Source: Plectonema cf. radiosum LEGE 06105
GTDB lineage: Bacteria; Cyanobacteriota; Cyanobacteriia; Cyanobacteriales; Nostocaceae
Direction: 5' to 3'
DNA length: 53,364 nt
Assembly (NCBI RefSeq): GCF_015207665.1
Contig: NZ_JADEWL010000031.1
Coordinates: 1 to 53,364, forward strand
The notes under the pieces are model-generated. The model had not been told where the DNA came from. It made no database searches and saw nothing but the letters and a program-made list of their open reading frames with translations. The position numbers were made by a program, and so were the translations under genes. Shown here in pieces: positions 44,486-53,000 of the stretch (the stretch's first letter is position 1; each line of letters begins with the position of its first letter).

Positions 44486-45517
44486 ATGAGGCAATATAAA
44501 ACAAGTGCTAATTATAACTTTATGTTAGAAAAACTACTTTTCAACAAAGCTTTCCGTATTATCTTGATTATTTTTAGCGTATCATTTTATGGTTGTAATA
44601 ATTCTGACAATTCAACAAATAGTTCATCTTACACAACAACTGTAACTAAAACTACAGTTGAGAAAAATTTACCGCAAGTTGTGGCAACTACCAGTGTTTT
44701 ATGCGACTTAACAAAACAAATTGCCGCAAAAACAATTAATCTTACCTGTTTAACTTCACCATCAATTAATCCCAAAATTTATCAACCAACTCCATCAGAT
44801 CAACAAGCAATAAATCAAGCGAAATTAATTATTTTTAATGGTTACAATTTAGAACCAGGATTAGAGAAATATATTCTTTCGAGTAAAAATCCTGCAACGA
44901 AACTTCCAGTAGCGAAAATTGCCGTACCCACACCATTAATGATAACCATAAATGGGAAAAAAGTAGCCGACCCTTATGTATGGCACAATGCGAAAAATGC
45001 GGCAAAAATGGTAGAAGTAATTGGGATTAATTTAGCTAAATCAATACCCGAAAATGCCGAACTTTATCAAAGTAATACTAAAAAAATCAAGAATCAACTT
45101 TTACAATTAGATAGTTGGATAAAAACTAGAATTGCAACTATTCCTGCGAATAAACGGACTTTAGTAACAACTAATAATGCAATGGCTTATTACGTTCGTG
45201 CTTATGGTTTGAAATTAGCGGGAACTTTAAGGTTTATTAATCCTACAGAACAAATATCCGATGTGAAAGTTAACTTACTAACTAAAACACTGCAAAAAGC
45301 TAGCGTGCCAACAATTTTTGTCCAGCCGACAGTTAGTCCTCAATTAATAAAAACCGTGGCAGAAAAAGCAAAAGTAAATATATCACAAAGACAGCTTTTT
45401 GCCGAGAATTTAGGTTTACCAGGAAGCGAAGCAGACACTTACCAAAAAATGATGACAGCCAATACTCGTACTATTTTAGAAGGTTTAGAAGGAACTTATT
45501 TGATATTTGAAAAATAG
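44486..45517 (+). CDS. Metal (zinc or manganese) ABC transporter substrate-binding lipoprotein
   Basis: About 343 residues. The N-terminal hydrophobic stretch ends in a lipobox (FSVSFYGC), so it is a membrane-attached lipoprotein. The mature part is a cluster A-I metal receptor: VVATTSVLCDLTKQIA, PSINPKIYQPTPSDQQAINQ, AKLIIFNGYNLEPGLEKYIL, DPYVWHNAKNAAKMVEVIGI, and a C-terminal FVQPTVSP/RQLFAENLGLPGSEADTYQK segment. A His-rich loop is absent and the first His of the usual HxYxP is Lys (NPKIYQP); another ligand is His in VWHN. Start chosen at ATG 44486; a later ATG at 44522 is possible. No permease or ATPase of the transporter is in this window, so it is separate from them. Confidence 0.85.
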   Translation: MRQYKTSANYNFMLEKLLFNKAFRIILIIFSVSFYGCNNSDNSTNSSSYTTTVTKTTVEKNLPQVVATTSVLCDLTKQIAAKTINLTCLTSPSINPKIYQPTPSDQQAINQAKLIIFNGYNLEPGLEKYILSSKNPATKLPVAKIAVPTPLMITINGKKVADPYVWHNAKNAAKMVEVIGINLAKSIPENAELYQSNTKKIKNQLLQLDSWIKTRIATIPANKRTLVTTNNAMAYYVRAYGLKLAGTLRFINPTEQISDVKVNLLTKTLQKASVPTIFVQPTVSPQLIKTVAEKAKVNISQRQLFAENLGLPGSEADTYQKMMTANTRTILEGLEGTYLIFEK

Positions 45518-45518
45518 A

Positions 45519-45600
45519 GAGTTAGTTGACAGTTGACAGTTGACAGTTGTTGGTTGATAACTGATAACTGATAACTGATAACTGATAACTGATAACTGAT
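45519..45600. repeat. Tandem heptamer repeats
   Basis: AGTTGAC units followed by six copies of AACTGAT, filling the whole spacer between convergent genes. Confidence 0.85.
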
Positions 45601-45601
45601 T

Positions 45602-46099
45602 TCACCATCCCCAACTACCGGGAATTCCTTTAAATGGCCCGACTATATCTTTAGTTATCCAACCACCATAAAAATTTCCTGGTTGTGGTTCGACTTTTTC
45701 TCCGTTTACGTAGCAACCATCCATAACGTGAGCGTAAAAAGCTACGTAATCTTTAAGTGATGCAAATGCTTCGGTGGGGTTAGTATAGAACCAGCAGACA
45801 TTTTGGGCTTCTTTCTCGCCTACTTTCAGAGTGTAATAACTAGCACGTCCTTTCCATTCACAAAAACTTGATTGCGGTGTTTGGATTAAATATTCCATTT
45901 TGATGTCTTCGGGTGGAATATAGTAATTGGGAGGATGGCTGGTTTCTAAAACGCGCTTTGCTCCCTTGGTATCGGCAATAGTCTCACCGTTAAAGATGAT
46001 TTGAATATGTTTATCAGTATCTTCTAAACGAGGGGGACGGGGATAATCCCATACTGATTCTTGTCCAGGTTCGGGTTCTATGGGTTGGGGATGGAACAT
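45602..46099 (-). CDS. DUF427 protein
   Basis: 165 residues with the DUF427 core: IQIIFNGETIADTKGAKRVL, PNYYIPPEDIKMEYL, SFCEWKGRASYYTL, ASLKDYVAFYAHVMDGCYVN and GGWITKDIVGPFKGIPGSWG. A Pro-rich N-terminal extension (HPQPIEPEPGQESVWDYPRP) is normal for cyanobacterial members. The family is a small beta fold of unknown function; ligand binding is suspected. Cytoplasmic. It ends within two bases of the repeat block. Confidence 0.9.
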   Translation of the reverse strand: MFHPQPIEPEPGQESVWDYPRPPRLEDTDKHIQIIFNGETIADTKGAKRVLETSHPPNYYIPPEDIKMEYLIQTPQSSFCEWKGRASYYTLKVGEKEAQNVCWFYTNPTEAFASLKDYVAFYAHVMDGCYVNGEKVEPQPGNFYGGWITKDIVGPFKGIPGSWGW

Positions 46100-46162
46100 T
46101 TTGGATTTTGGATTTTGGATTGATAAATATAGTAATTGTACTATCCCAGAAGCCCAAATCTC

Positions 46163-46226
46163 TATTCGTCGGGTTTCTCCTCAAACATACCCGTAACAAC
46201 TCAAAATCATCCTATAAACCCGACTT
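46163..46226. repeat. Interspersed ~63-bp repeat, copy 1
   Basis: Starts ATTCGTCGGGTTTCTCCTCA, continues AACATACCCGTAACAACTCA and ends AAACCCGACTT; GTCGGGTTT and AAACCCGAC are inverted termini. Same orientation and nearly the same sequence as 47069-47131. The two copies bracket a two-gene unit. Confidence 0.85.
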
Positions 46227-46262
46227 CTTACAAAACGAGAAAATCCCCAAATACCTATAATT

Positions 46263-46670
46263 TTAATTAACTAAATACTCCACAAGCAACGATCGCATAT
46301 AATCTAAAGTACGAATGTACGCCTTAGTGTATGGATAATCATCACCTGTTTCCAGGTAGAATAAAGCGATGGCAGGTATATTAATCACCGCAAGAGAGTG
46401 TAATTTTTCTACTGCTTGCTGTTTATTTTTTACCTGATCCGTCACCAAGATTTGACTTGCGTAACCTCTAATATCTACCGTTAAAAGTTCAAGTTCTTCC
46501 AATGGTGTAAATTCATCATCAGATTGAGATAACAATGAAGCTATTTTCTTTGTTTCTGATTTGATATTTTTATAATCATTAGTTAGCTGATTTAATAAAC
46601 GATGAATATAAATTTTATGAATATCTGGATTTTGGATACTTAGAACTGTATCAGTCATCATTAACACCAT
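46263..46670 (-). CDS. Protein of unknown function, second gene of a repeat-flanked pair
   Basis: 135 residues, mostly helical and acidic: LNQLTNDYKNIKSETKKIAS, FTPLEELELLTVDIRGYASQ, LETGDDYPYTKAYIRTLDYM. The start overlaps the end of the previous gene by up to 20 bases; ATGs at 46670, 46661 and 46658 are all in frame, and the latter two give the tighter overlap typical of coupled genes. No known domain. The coupled pair and short length recall toxin-antitoxin or similar modules, without a motif to prove it. Confidence 0.75.
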   Translation of the reverse strand: MVLMMTDTVLSIQNPDIHKIYIHRLLNQLTNDYKNIKSETKKIASLLSQSDDEFTPLEELELLTVDIRGYASQILVTDQVKNKQQAVEKLHSLAVINIPAIALFYLETGDDYPYTKAYIRTLDYMRSLLVEYLVN

Positions 46671-47001
46671 ATGTAACTATTTTTTCAGTACCAAAGCGGT
46701 CAATTCTTACAATCAAAAATTCACTCCCCTTACGGTAAACAGCAGAACCATCTTGACGAAAACCATTTTTGGGAACTCTAATGGCTCCCTTTTTATTAAA
46801 ATTATGCGCTTTACGCAAATATTTCAATGGCTCAAACTCTTTTCTTAAAGCATGGTCTAAAATATTATGGGATACAGTAATATATGTAGCAGCATCCCAC
46901 TCGTTGATATACTTTTTAATCTCAGCGACTTCTGTTTCTGAATATCCCTCACAAAGCTGTTCTAAAAATGGATCAATAGATGATTCATCTGTCATAGTCA
47001 A
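46651..47001 (-). CDS. Protein of unknown function, first gene of a repeat-flanked pair
   Basis: 116 residues. The N-terminal half is helical (DPFLEQLCEGYSETEVAEIK, YINEWDAATYITVSHNIL). The C-terminal half is basic and beta-like (KAHNFNKKGAIRVPKNGFRQ, DGSAVYRKGSEFLIVRIDRF, GTEKIVTYGV), ending in the gene that follows. The last part resembles short nuclease- or toxin-like C-termini, but I recognise no catalytic motif. Translation is probably coupled to the overlapping gene. Confidence 0.75.
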   Translation of the reverse strand: MTMTDESSIDPFLEQLCEGYSETEVAEIKKYINEWDAATYITVSHNILDHALRKEFEPLKYLRKAHNFNKKGAIRVPKNGFRQDGSAVYRKGSEFLIVRIDRFGTEKIVTYGVNDD

Positions 47002-47068
47002 AAATTACAAGTAGATGCTGATTGTATTTCACTGATAATATCAAGCGATGGCAATCTGCAAGACCCCC

Positions 47069-47131
47069 ATTCGTCGGGTTTCTCCTCAAACATACCCGTA
47101 ACAACCCAAAATCATCGTAGAAACCCGACTT
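47069..47131. repeat. Interspersed ~63-bp repeat, copy 2
   Basis: Copy of 46163-46226, differing at a few positions near ATCATCGTAGAAACCCGACT. Lies immediately upstream of the two-gene unit's promoter. Confidence 0.85.
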
Positions 47132-47183
47132 ATTGCCCAGCGGATATTTAGAATATTGCGCTCCAATCGAGTAAATTTTATCG

Positions 47184-48947
47184 CTAATTTCTCTGCCAAA
47201 TTTTAATAGTTTTATCTAAACTACCACTGACTAAGATATTTCCTTTTTCAGCAAAAGCTACCGCAGTGACAGTGTTATTATGCCCTGTAAAAGTGTTTAG
47301 TAACTCTCCCGTTTCTAAATGCCATAATTTAATCGTGTTATCAGCACTTCCACTAGCAATAATTTGCTCATCTTGACTGATTGTAACTGTATATACTCCA
47401 TCTTCATGTCCTTCAAGAATACGAAGCAATTGTCCTGTTTTCAAATCCCAAACTTTAATTGTTTTATCTGTACTCGCACTCACCATAATTTTTCCATCTT
47501 TACTCACCGCTAAGGAACGAACTATGTGAGAATGACCTGTAAGAGAATGCTCTAATTTTACCTTTACGTCACATATTTCTTGATTAGGAGAGATTTGCCA
47601 AACTTTTATTTTCCGATAGCTACCCGTAACTAAAGTCTTTCCATCTTGACTGAAAATTAAAGAATGAGCCGCAGTATCATCTAAAGAAAGCGTCATCGCA
47701 ACTTGACGATCGCTCATATCCCAAAACTGAATTTTGCGATCGTCACCACCAGTAGCTAATATTTTACCATCAGGACTAAAAGCAACACAGCGAACCATGC
47801 CATTATGTTTATCCATGATATCAATCAAGTCTTTAGCACCTAAATGCCAGATTTTGATAGTACAATCAGCCCCACCGCTTGCTAAAATTTGTCCATGAGG
47901 ACTAAAGGCTAAATAATTGATTTCATCTGCAATTCCGGTACGAACCCAAGGATATTCCGATAAAGTCGCAATTAAATCACCCTTTTTTAAATCCCAAATT
48001 TTTATTTCTCCTCGACTTCCACTAGCTATTAATGATTGGGAATAATGTTGATTTTTAGGTGTTAAAGCAATACAATTAATTCCTTTAATATGTCCAGTTA
48101 AGGTCTGGGAGCATTGCCATTTACCTATTATAGTTTGTAGAGGATGATTTGATGAGAGAGTTGCGATTGTTTTGGCTTCTTGAATATCATCAACTTTTTT
48201 CGGCAGATTTTTCTGGTTTTTAAGTAAATTTAAGTACCAAGATAATCCTCCTGTATACAGTAATTTACTTGGGTTAACATGAGTTTGCAAACCGTTAAAT
48301 TCAATTTGATTCGTTGGTAAAAATCCAGCAATTAGAGCTTCTTTTTCATATCCTCTTTGTCCGGAACCAGGGAAAAATAAACATAAAAAAAATAAAATTT
48401 GGTAATTATTTAAATCTTCTTGAGTGATTGTCCAACGTACTTTATCTTTTTTGAGACTATTAAAGCTTTCTGAATCAGAAATACAAGCTCTAATTTTTAT
48501 TTCGGGGTCATTTGTAACTAAAAAAGAATATTTACTTTCACCTCTAAGATTTCCTTCATCATCTAAAGGAATATTTGTTAAAACATCTAGGGGTATCTTT
48601 TTCACCAGCTTACCAAAACAAGCTTTCATCACCTCTTCAACAATCAATTCCCGCAACAAATAACTTTCAGCTTGGTGTTGAAAAAAAGTGGCAAAAGGTA
48701 TTGTCCAATCAGGGTCTTCGGGATATTCTAATGGAATTGGTGGCGGATTTCGAGCCAGAATTTCTGCTTGTTGACGAGCATTTTCCATGAGTAAAGTCAA
48801 TCTTTCACCCCAAAATGCCATATATTCTCTATGACAACCTTTAAAACTAGTTTCGAGCAAACTAATCTCATAAGTTTTTGGTTTTTTGATTCGCTCAAGA
48901 AAGTCGGCTTGTAGAGCTTTTAGTAAGTTAATAGAATTTACGTCCAT
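47184..48947 (-). CDS. WD40-repeat protein with an unknown N-terminal domain
   Basis: 587 residues. Residues ~290-587 contain seven WD40 repeats, enough for one closed beta-propeller; clear units include ASGSRGEIKIWDLKKG, ASGGADCTIKIWHLG, SASTDKTIKVWDLKTG, ASGSADNTIKLWHLETG and SGSLDKTIKIWQRN. Residues 1-290 are a helical domain that I do not recognise (SLLETSFKGCHREYMAFWGE; WTIPFATFFQHQAESYLLRE; GSGQRGYEKEALIAGFLPTN). There is no signal peptide. WD40 propellers are protein-interaction platforms; the partner is unknown. Single gene. Confidence 0.9.
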   Translation of the reverse strand: MDVNSINLLKALQADFLERIKKPKTYEISLLETSFKGCHREYMAFWGERLTLLMENARQQAEILARNPPPIPLEYPEDPDWTIPFATFFQHQAESYLLRELIVEEVMKACFGKLVKKIPLDVLTNIPLDDEGNLRGESKYSFLVTNDPEIKIRACISDSESFNSLKKDKVRWTITQEDLNNYQILFFLCLFFPGSGQRGYEKEALIAGFLPTNQIEFNGLQTHVNPSKLLYTGGLSWYLNLLKNQKNLPKKVDDIQEAKTIATLSSNHPLQTIIGKWQCSQTLTGHIKGINCIALTPKNQHYSQSLIASGSRGEIKIWDLKKGDLIATLSEYPWVRTGIADEINYLAFSPHGQILASGGADCTIKIWHLGAKDLIDIMDKHNGMVRCVAFSPDGKILATGGDDRKIQFWDMSDRQVAMTLSLDDTAAHSLIFSQDGKTLVTGSYRKIKVWQISPNQEICDVKVKLEHSLTGHSHIVRSLAVSKDGKIMVSASTDKTIKVWDLKTGQLLRILEGHEDGVYTVTISQDEQIIASGSADNTIKLWHLETGELLNTFTGHNNTVTAVAFAEKGNILVSGSLDKTIKIWQRN

Positions 48948-49365
48948 ACTTTAATGCACAACCTTGAATAATTAACTTAATTTAAAAGAAGACAATTGTT
49001 TCTCGTTGATCAAGTAAAGTCGATTAATATCCATAAAAAAAACATAAATCAAAATAATTTTATTTCTTTTAATACAGCTAATCTGGTTAAATCAGTATTT
49101 TAAATGTTATCAATAATTCCTTAATGGTACAAGCCCCAAGATTGATTTGTGGGGTTAATCCAAAATCGATTTTGAAAAGTTTGCGGGGCTAGGAGGAATC
49201 TTCCTATCTAACTTTTCGCAAAATTTAAAACTTATACTGAGCGGAGCGAATTGCTAGAGACAGCTACTAAAAATAATTTTTGAATCAAATTGATCAATAT
49301 TACTTGTTTGTAGTGGAAGTAAATTATAGCGAAATTATAGAGATTGTGTAGTTTTTAGTTGATTT
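48948..49365. other. Gene-free spacer
   Basis: 418 bases. It contains imperfect inverted sequences around AAGCCCCAAGATTGATTTGT and TTTGCGGGGCTAGG (49130-49195), and a 22-codon frame that I do not consider a gene. The WD40 gene's promoter lies at its left. Confidence 0.45.
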
Positions 49366-49650
49366 CTAGCTTTTCTCGGCATCCTCTGTAGTCACGATTG
49401 TTTCTAAAAAAGCGATTCTCTCTTCTAATTGCTTAACTTGGGAATTATTATTTCCTCCAAACCATACCGCAAAAGTGGCAACTGCTGCTCCTATAATCGT
49501 CGCTAGAGGTAAAATTGCACCAGTTTTTGTCACCATTACAAGGGGAATGCAAATTGCCAGCATTCCTCCACTAACTCCCCAAATTACAGATGTGGCAGCA
49601 ACTCTTCCAATTTTTTGCATTTTTTGCGAGTCTTCTTCTAATTTATCCAT
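49366..49650 (-). CDS. Small membrane protein with C-terminal coiled coil
   Basis: 94 residues. Two hydrophobic helices (TSVIWGVSGGMLAICIPLVM and GAILPLATIIGAAVATFAVW) form a hairpin, followed by VKQLEERIAFLETIV, a short coiled coil in the cytoplasm. I do not recognise the family; similar short proteins exist in many cyanobacteria. Confidence 0.75.
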   Translation of the reverse strand: MDKLEEDSQKMQKIGRVAATSVIWGVSGGMLAICIPLVMVTKTGAILPLATIIGAAVATFAVWFGGNNNSQVKQLEERIAFLETIVTTEDAEKS

Positions 49651-49760
49651 AAGTTTTGAGCAAAGTATAGCAATGGGATATTGGTTAAGACATGATATTT
49701 TTGCTTTTAAGGGTTGGGGGGAAATCTCCTAAAAGGCTACCGCCATAACAGCAAAAATAT

Positions 49761-49784
49761 AGAGACATGAAGTCTCATGTCTCT
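49761..49784 (-). terminator. Terminator of the small hydrophilic-protein gene
   Basis: A 10-bp perfect stem (AGAGACATGA/TCATGTCTCT) with a 4-base loop; on the minus strand it is followed by ATATTTTTG. It lies 60 bases beyond the stop at 49845. Confidence 0.75.
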
Positions 49785-49844
49785 AGAAAATGTCTTACAT
49801 TCTATTTTAGATAACTCTATTTTTACCAGAGTTGGATATCAAAG

Positions 49845-50138
49845 CTATTTGTCTTCAACATACATTTTTGGTTCAACCGCGAAGTTATCGAGTTTACCCG
49901 ATTCATCAATAATGTAACCGTCGGTGGTGTTTAATGTACCTTCTTCTTGCTTCTCTAAAGCTTTAACTTGCTGTTTACTCTCTTCTGTCGGGGTATTCGC
50001 TGGGATTTTTGCATCAGCGGGATTCACTGCGGTTGTTTGTGCCATTTGCACCCCGCTATGATTATTTCCGGGCGCACCTTTTCCAGGTTCTGCTAAATCT
50101 GGATTTTCTGGTAAAGTTTCTTTTTCTTCGTTATTCAT
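49845..50138 (-). CDS. Small disordered hydrophilic protein
   Basis: 97 residues, acidic and without hydrophobic core: LPENPDLAEPGKGAPGNNHS, GVQMAQTTAVNPADAKIPAN, and C-terminal TTDGYIIDESGKLDNFAVEP, MYVEDK. The conserved-looking ends suggest a family limited to cyanobacteria. A GAGGTC-like site precedes the ATG. It has its own terminator. Function unknown. Confidence 0.75.
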   Translation of the reverse strand: MNNEEKETLPENPDLAEPGKGAPGNNHSGVQMAQTTAVNPADAKIPANTPTEESKQQVKALEKQEEGTLNTTDGYIIDESGKLDNFAVEPKMYVEDK

Positions 50139-50333
50139 ATATTTGACCTCTATTTTGCTTTGAAAGCGATATTAATCACCTTTGATCTAATATTGATTTT
50201 TGGTGACTAATTATGATTCACATACTTAGTTATTTACGAATTTACCGCGATTAATACTTAGATTTACTCTTTCGCTAGTTATATTTTTTTGTCTTTAAGG
50301 TAGGACTTATGATATTGTCATAATTGGTGGCCG

Positions 50334-50390
50334 GTGCGTGACGCTATAAATCTCATTGCTACGTTCAAATTTTCTCATAGCGTCACACAT
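50334..50390. repeat. Dispersed palindromic repeat
   Basis: GTGACGCTAT (~50337-50346) and ATAGCGTCAC (~50377-50386) form a 10-bp perfect inverted repeat with a 30-base loop. This kind of GCGTGACGCTA palindrome is dispersed in cyanobacterial genomes. It is located beyond the cupin-globin gene, where it could also act as a transcript end. Confidence 0.6.
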
Positions 50391-50417
50391 CCTACAGGAA
50401 AAATCTCCTCAATCAAA

Positions 50418-51200
50418 TCAACTTACCTTTTCAGTTTGATAGATTTGTTGTTCTCGATTAATAAAAATCTCAGCTAATGCCTGATAAGCTTGAGTCCACG
50501 CTGTCATGATTTCTTCGCTTGCAGCGTCTCCCAATACATCTTGAATTGCTTGCAATAAACATTCGCCGACAATGGGATATTGTTCTGGTAAAACGTGGGT
50601 TTGTACGTGACGATGAGCAACTTTATCTACCATTGCTTTTAATGCTTCTAAATCATCGATATGAGTAGCATAGCTATAAACTGCGGTAGCAAGTTTAGCT
50701 GGTTGAGTACCATTCGCTTGTGCGGACATATCAAATTGTGCTTTCACTTCTGGATGAGTGCGAAACATAATTTCGTACATCCGAGTAGTAATTTTTTGCC
50801 CATGTTGTTTGATTACGGGAGCGGTAGATTTGACAATATCAATGGTTTGTTGACTAATTTTTTTCTTGGCAAGATGTTCGGATAAAGTCAGCACAAATGC
50901 CAGATTTTCTTTTGCTTGTAAAGCATGGGGTGCATTTGCCCGCATAAAGACAAATACTCCTGGTGCTAAAGCAATATCTTTACCTTCTAAATTCAGGTTT
51001 CCCGTTCCTTCTACTACTGTGATTACAGCATTACGAGTGGAGGTATGTTCATCAATTTCCGTACCTGCTGCCAAACAAAATAAGCTGTATTGACTGTTAT
51101 TATCTTTGAATATAACTTTACTGAGAATGCCACTTGTAGGATATTCAATTAAATCCTGCAAAGTAGTATTAAAAGAATTGTTGGATGTTGTCGTATTCAT
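50418..51200 (-). CDS. Cupin-globin fusion protein
   Basis: 260 residues. Residues ~10-110 are a cupin: LAAGTEIDEHTSTRNAVITV, VEGTGNLNLEGKDIALAPG, NAPHAL. Residues ~117-255 are a flavohemoglobin-type globin. Aligned to E. coli Hmp from memory, B10 Tyr (TRMYEIMF), CD1 Phe (QFDMS), E7 Gln (GTQPAKL), F8 His (VAHRHVQ), and the Tyr and Glu of the heme-pocket hydrogen-bond network (PEQYPIVGE; FINREQQIY) are all present. The FAD/NADH reductase domain of Hmp is absent, so electrons must come from another protein. Expected to bind heme and react with NO, O2 or peroxide. It lies 41 bases after the methyltransferase gene, same strand, so probably one transcript. Confidence 0.9.
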   Translation of the reverse strand: MNTTTSNNSFNTTLQDLIEYPTSGILSKVIFKDNNSQYSLFCLAAGTEIDEHTSTRNAVITVVEGTGNLNLEGKDIALAPGVFVFMRANAPHALQAKENLAFVLTLSEHLAKKKISQQTIDIVKSTAPVIKQHGQKITTRMYEIMFRTHPEVKAQFDMSAQANGTQPAKLATAVYSYATHIDDLEALKAMVDKVAHRHVQTHVLPEQYPIVGECLLQAIQDVLGDAASEEIMTAWTQAYQALAEIFINREQQIYQTEKVS

Positions 51201-51241
51201 AATTTGATAAACTCCTATTTATTCAACTAAATGACCAATAA

Positions 51242-52018
51242 TCAATTACTAATCTTTGCCCAAAAAACGATGTTACCGATATTATGACGCTGCTGTTGAA
51301 AGCTACGGCGCATTTGTAAGACTCTTTGACGTAAATCAGAATTAGTTAAAACATTCCAGACAATTTTGATTGTTCTGAATAAACCTTCATCCCGAAGTAT
51401 CCGATCAAAGTTAAGTAATCCCATTGCTCCTGTTTGCTGCTGTTGTATGCTTAAACCAGCTTTTTTACAGACTGTTTGCCATTCTTCTATTGTTAGAGGA
51501 TTAGCATTCACCCGAATAGTTTGAGACAGACTTTTACGCACTTCTGACTCATGACTACGAACCAACATTTCATGGGAAAGAAACTTCCCTCCTGGTTTCA
51601 AACAGTCTTTAATTGCTGATAATATCTTGGCTTTTCCTGTATTTGATTGCATGGTTAGTATGGCTTCAGCCAAGACATAATCAAACTTTTCTGTAATCTG
51701 ATTTAACTCAAAGATATCCCCTTCAATAATAGTTATTCGATCTGATAATCCCGCAGCTTTGATGTTTTCTCGCGCTTTAGCTACGCTATCTGGATTGTTC
51801 TCAATTCCCACAACCCGGACGTTAAATCTTTTCGCTATTTCAATTGCACTTTCACCAAAGCTAGCTGCTAACTCTAATACTGTTTCTCCTGGTTGAAAAT
51901 TAGCCCAACTAAATAGTTTTTCTGTAGCTGCTTTTCCTCCGGGACGTAATATTCTTTTTCCTGCTGCGGCTAAAACTTGATGACCTGGTGCAGTGGCATA
52001 ATTAAAAGTAGTTGTCAT
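51242..52018 (-). CDS. SAM-dependent class I methyltransferase
   Basis: 258 residues. The Rossmann-type methyltransferase core is clear: motif I VLELAASFGESAIEIA, acidic motif II VVGIENNPDSVAKAREN, then IIEGDIFEL, and DYVLAEAILTM. A loop GGKFLSHEMLVR and the C-terminal cap (LNFDRILRDEGLFRTIKIVW) complete it. The substrate cannot be read, but small-molecule methyltransferases of this size are common. It is the first gene of the unit with the cupin-globin fusion, divergent from a cytochrome b-like gene. Confidence 0.9.
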   Translation of the reverse strand: MTTTFNYATAPGHQVLAAAGKRILRPGGKAATEKLFSWANFQPGETVLELAASFGESAIEIAKRFNVRVVGIENNPDSVAKARENIKAAGLSDRITIIEGDIFELNQITEKFDYVLAEAILTMQSNTGKAKILSAIKDCLKPGGKFLSHEMLVRSHESEVRKSLSQTIRVNANPLTIEEWQTVCKKAGLSIQQQQTGAMGLLNFDRILRDEGLFRTIKIVWNVLTNSDLRQRVLQMRRSFQQQRHNIGNIVFWAKISN

Positions 52019-52168
52019 GAGTCGTATCCAAACTCGATACTCTTACTTTGACATCAAGTTTTAGTCCCGTCTCTGAGGTAGCTCATATTTAAGTGTAAAC
52101 TTTTGTTTATCGGACGCTTGGGTTAAACTACAAACAGGTTTAGTGAATGATTTTTAATGAGGGGATTG

Positions 52169-52888
52169 ATGTCGGGGAAATTATCGAAACCTTATCAACC
52201 ATTATTACTACGTGTTCTTCACGGTTTAACTGGCTTATTCGCAATTTTAGCTGTTATTACGGCTTTCTGGACTTACGATGTTTATGATGGGCGTTGGGGA
52301 CAAATTCCACTACCCAAATGGACAGAAATTGAAGGTATTCATGGTACCTTTGGACTGTGGACTTTACTTATTTTTCCTCTATTTGCTATCTATGCTTTTC
52401 ATCGTGGTCAAAGTCGATTAATTCAGTCAGATTCTTTAAGTAAACTAACTCGATTTGGACAACCAATTTGGTGGTATACTCTGCATCGTTTAGTTAATAC
52501 CTTGAGTATTTTGGCATTAACTTTTGCTGTTTATTCGGGCAAGATGATGAACGAAAAGTGGCTACCCCAAGGAGAACTTAATCATTCCTGGTACTATGCT
52601 CATCTGATTTCTTGGCTTGTCTTAGTAAGTTGCATCGCGCTGCATTTATTAATGAGTATTAAGGTTGGAGGTGTACCTTTAATCTTATCAATGATTAATT
52701 GGCGATTTCGTAGTAAAGATAGTCCTAATTTGTGGCGCAAAAATATTGCTAATTGGCGTTCTGATTTTGATATAATAATGATTAAGCAATGGCTATCATC
52801 TCTCTCTTTGCTTAAAATTATCGAAATTTTTGTATTAATTACTATTGTTTTAGCTTGGATAATTTCCCTCGTCAAAGAAGTTGGTTAA
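52169..52888 (+). CDS. Cytochrome b/b561-like integral membrane protein
   Basis: About 239 residues with four to five membrane helices (LHGLTGLFAILAVITAFWTY; GLWTLLIFPLFAIYAF; TLSILALTFAVYSG; AHLISWLVLVSCIALHLLMS; IEIFVLITIVLAWIISLV). Candidate heme-ligand His are in RVLHGLTG, EGIHGTFG, TLHRLVNT, and AHLIS...ALHLLMS. Resembles the cytochrome b subunits that pass electrons between quinone and soluble or periplasmic partners. GAGGGG lies just before the ATG at 52169, favouring it over 52157. Divergent from the methyltransferase/cupin-globin unit, with 150 bases between; it may supply electrons to the globin, but only position suggests this. Confidence 0.85.
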   Translation: MSGKLSKPYQPLLLRVLHGLTGLFAILAVITAFWTYDVYDGRWGQIPLPKWTEIEGIHGTFGLWTLLIFPLFAIYAFHRGQSRLIQSDSLSKLTRFGQPIWWYTLHRLVNTLSILALTFAVYSGKMMNEKWLPQGELNHSWYYAHLISWLVLVSCIALHLLMSIKVGGVPLILSMINWRFRSKDSPNLWRKNIANWRSDFDIIMIKQWLSSLSLLKIIEIFVLITIVLAWIISLVKEVG

Positions 52889-53000
52889 TTACTCTTTTTT
52901 CCCCAGAAGATTATCTAAAAAATAATCGCACCAGACACTGAGAGCGCAGAGGAAACACGTAAAAAGAGATAAAGTCTTATTCTGAATTTCTCACAATTAA

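Noticed and set aside
49124-49192. 22-codon frame beginning MVQAPRLICGVNPK
   Set aside because: Very short, no ribosome binding site, and overlaps inverted sequences.
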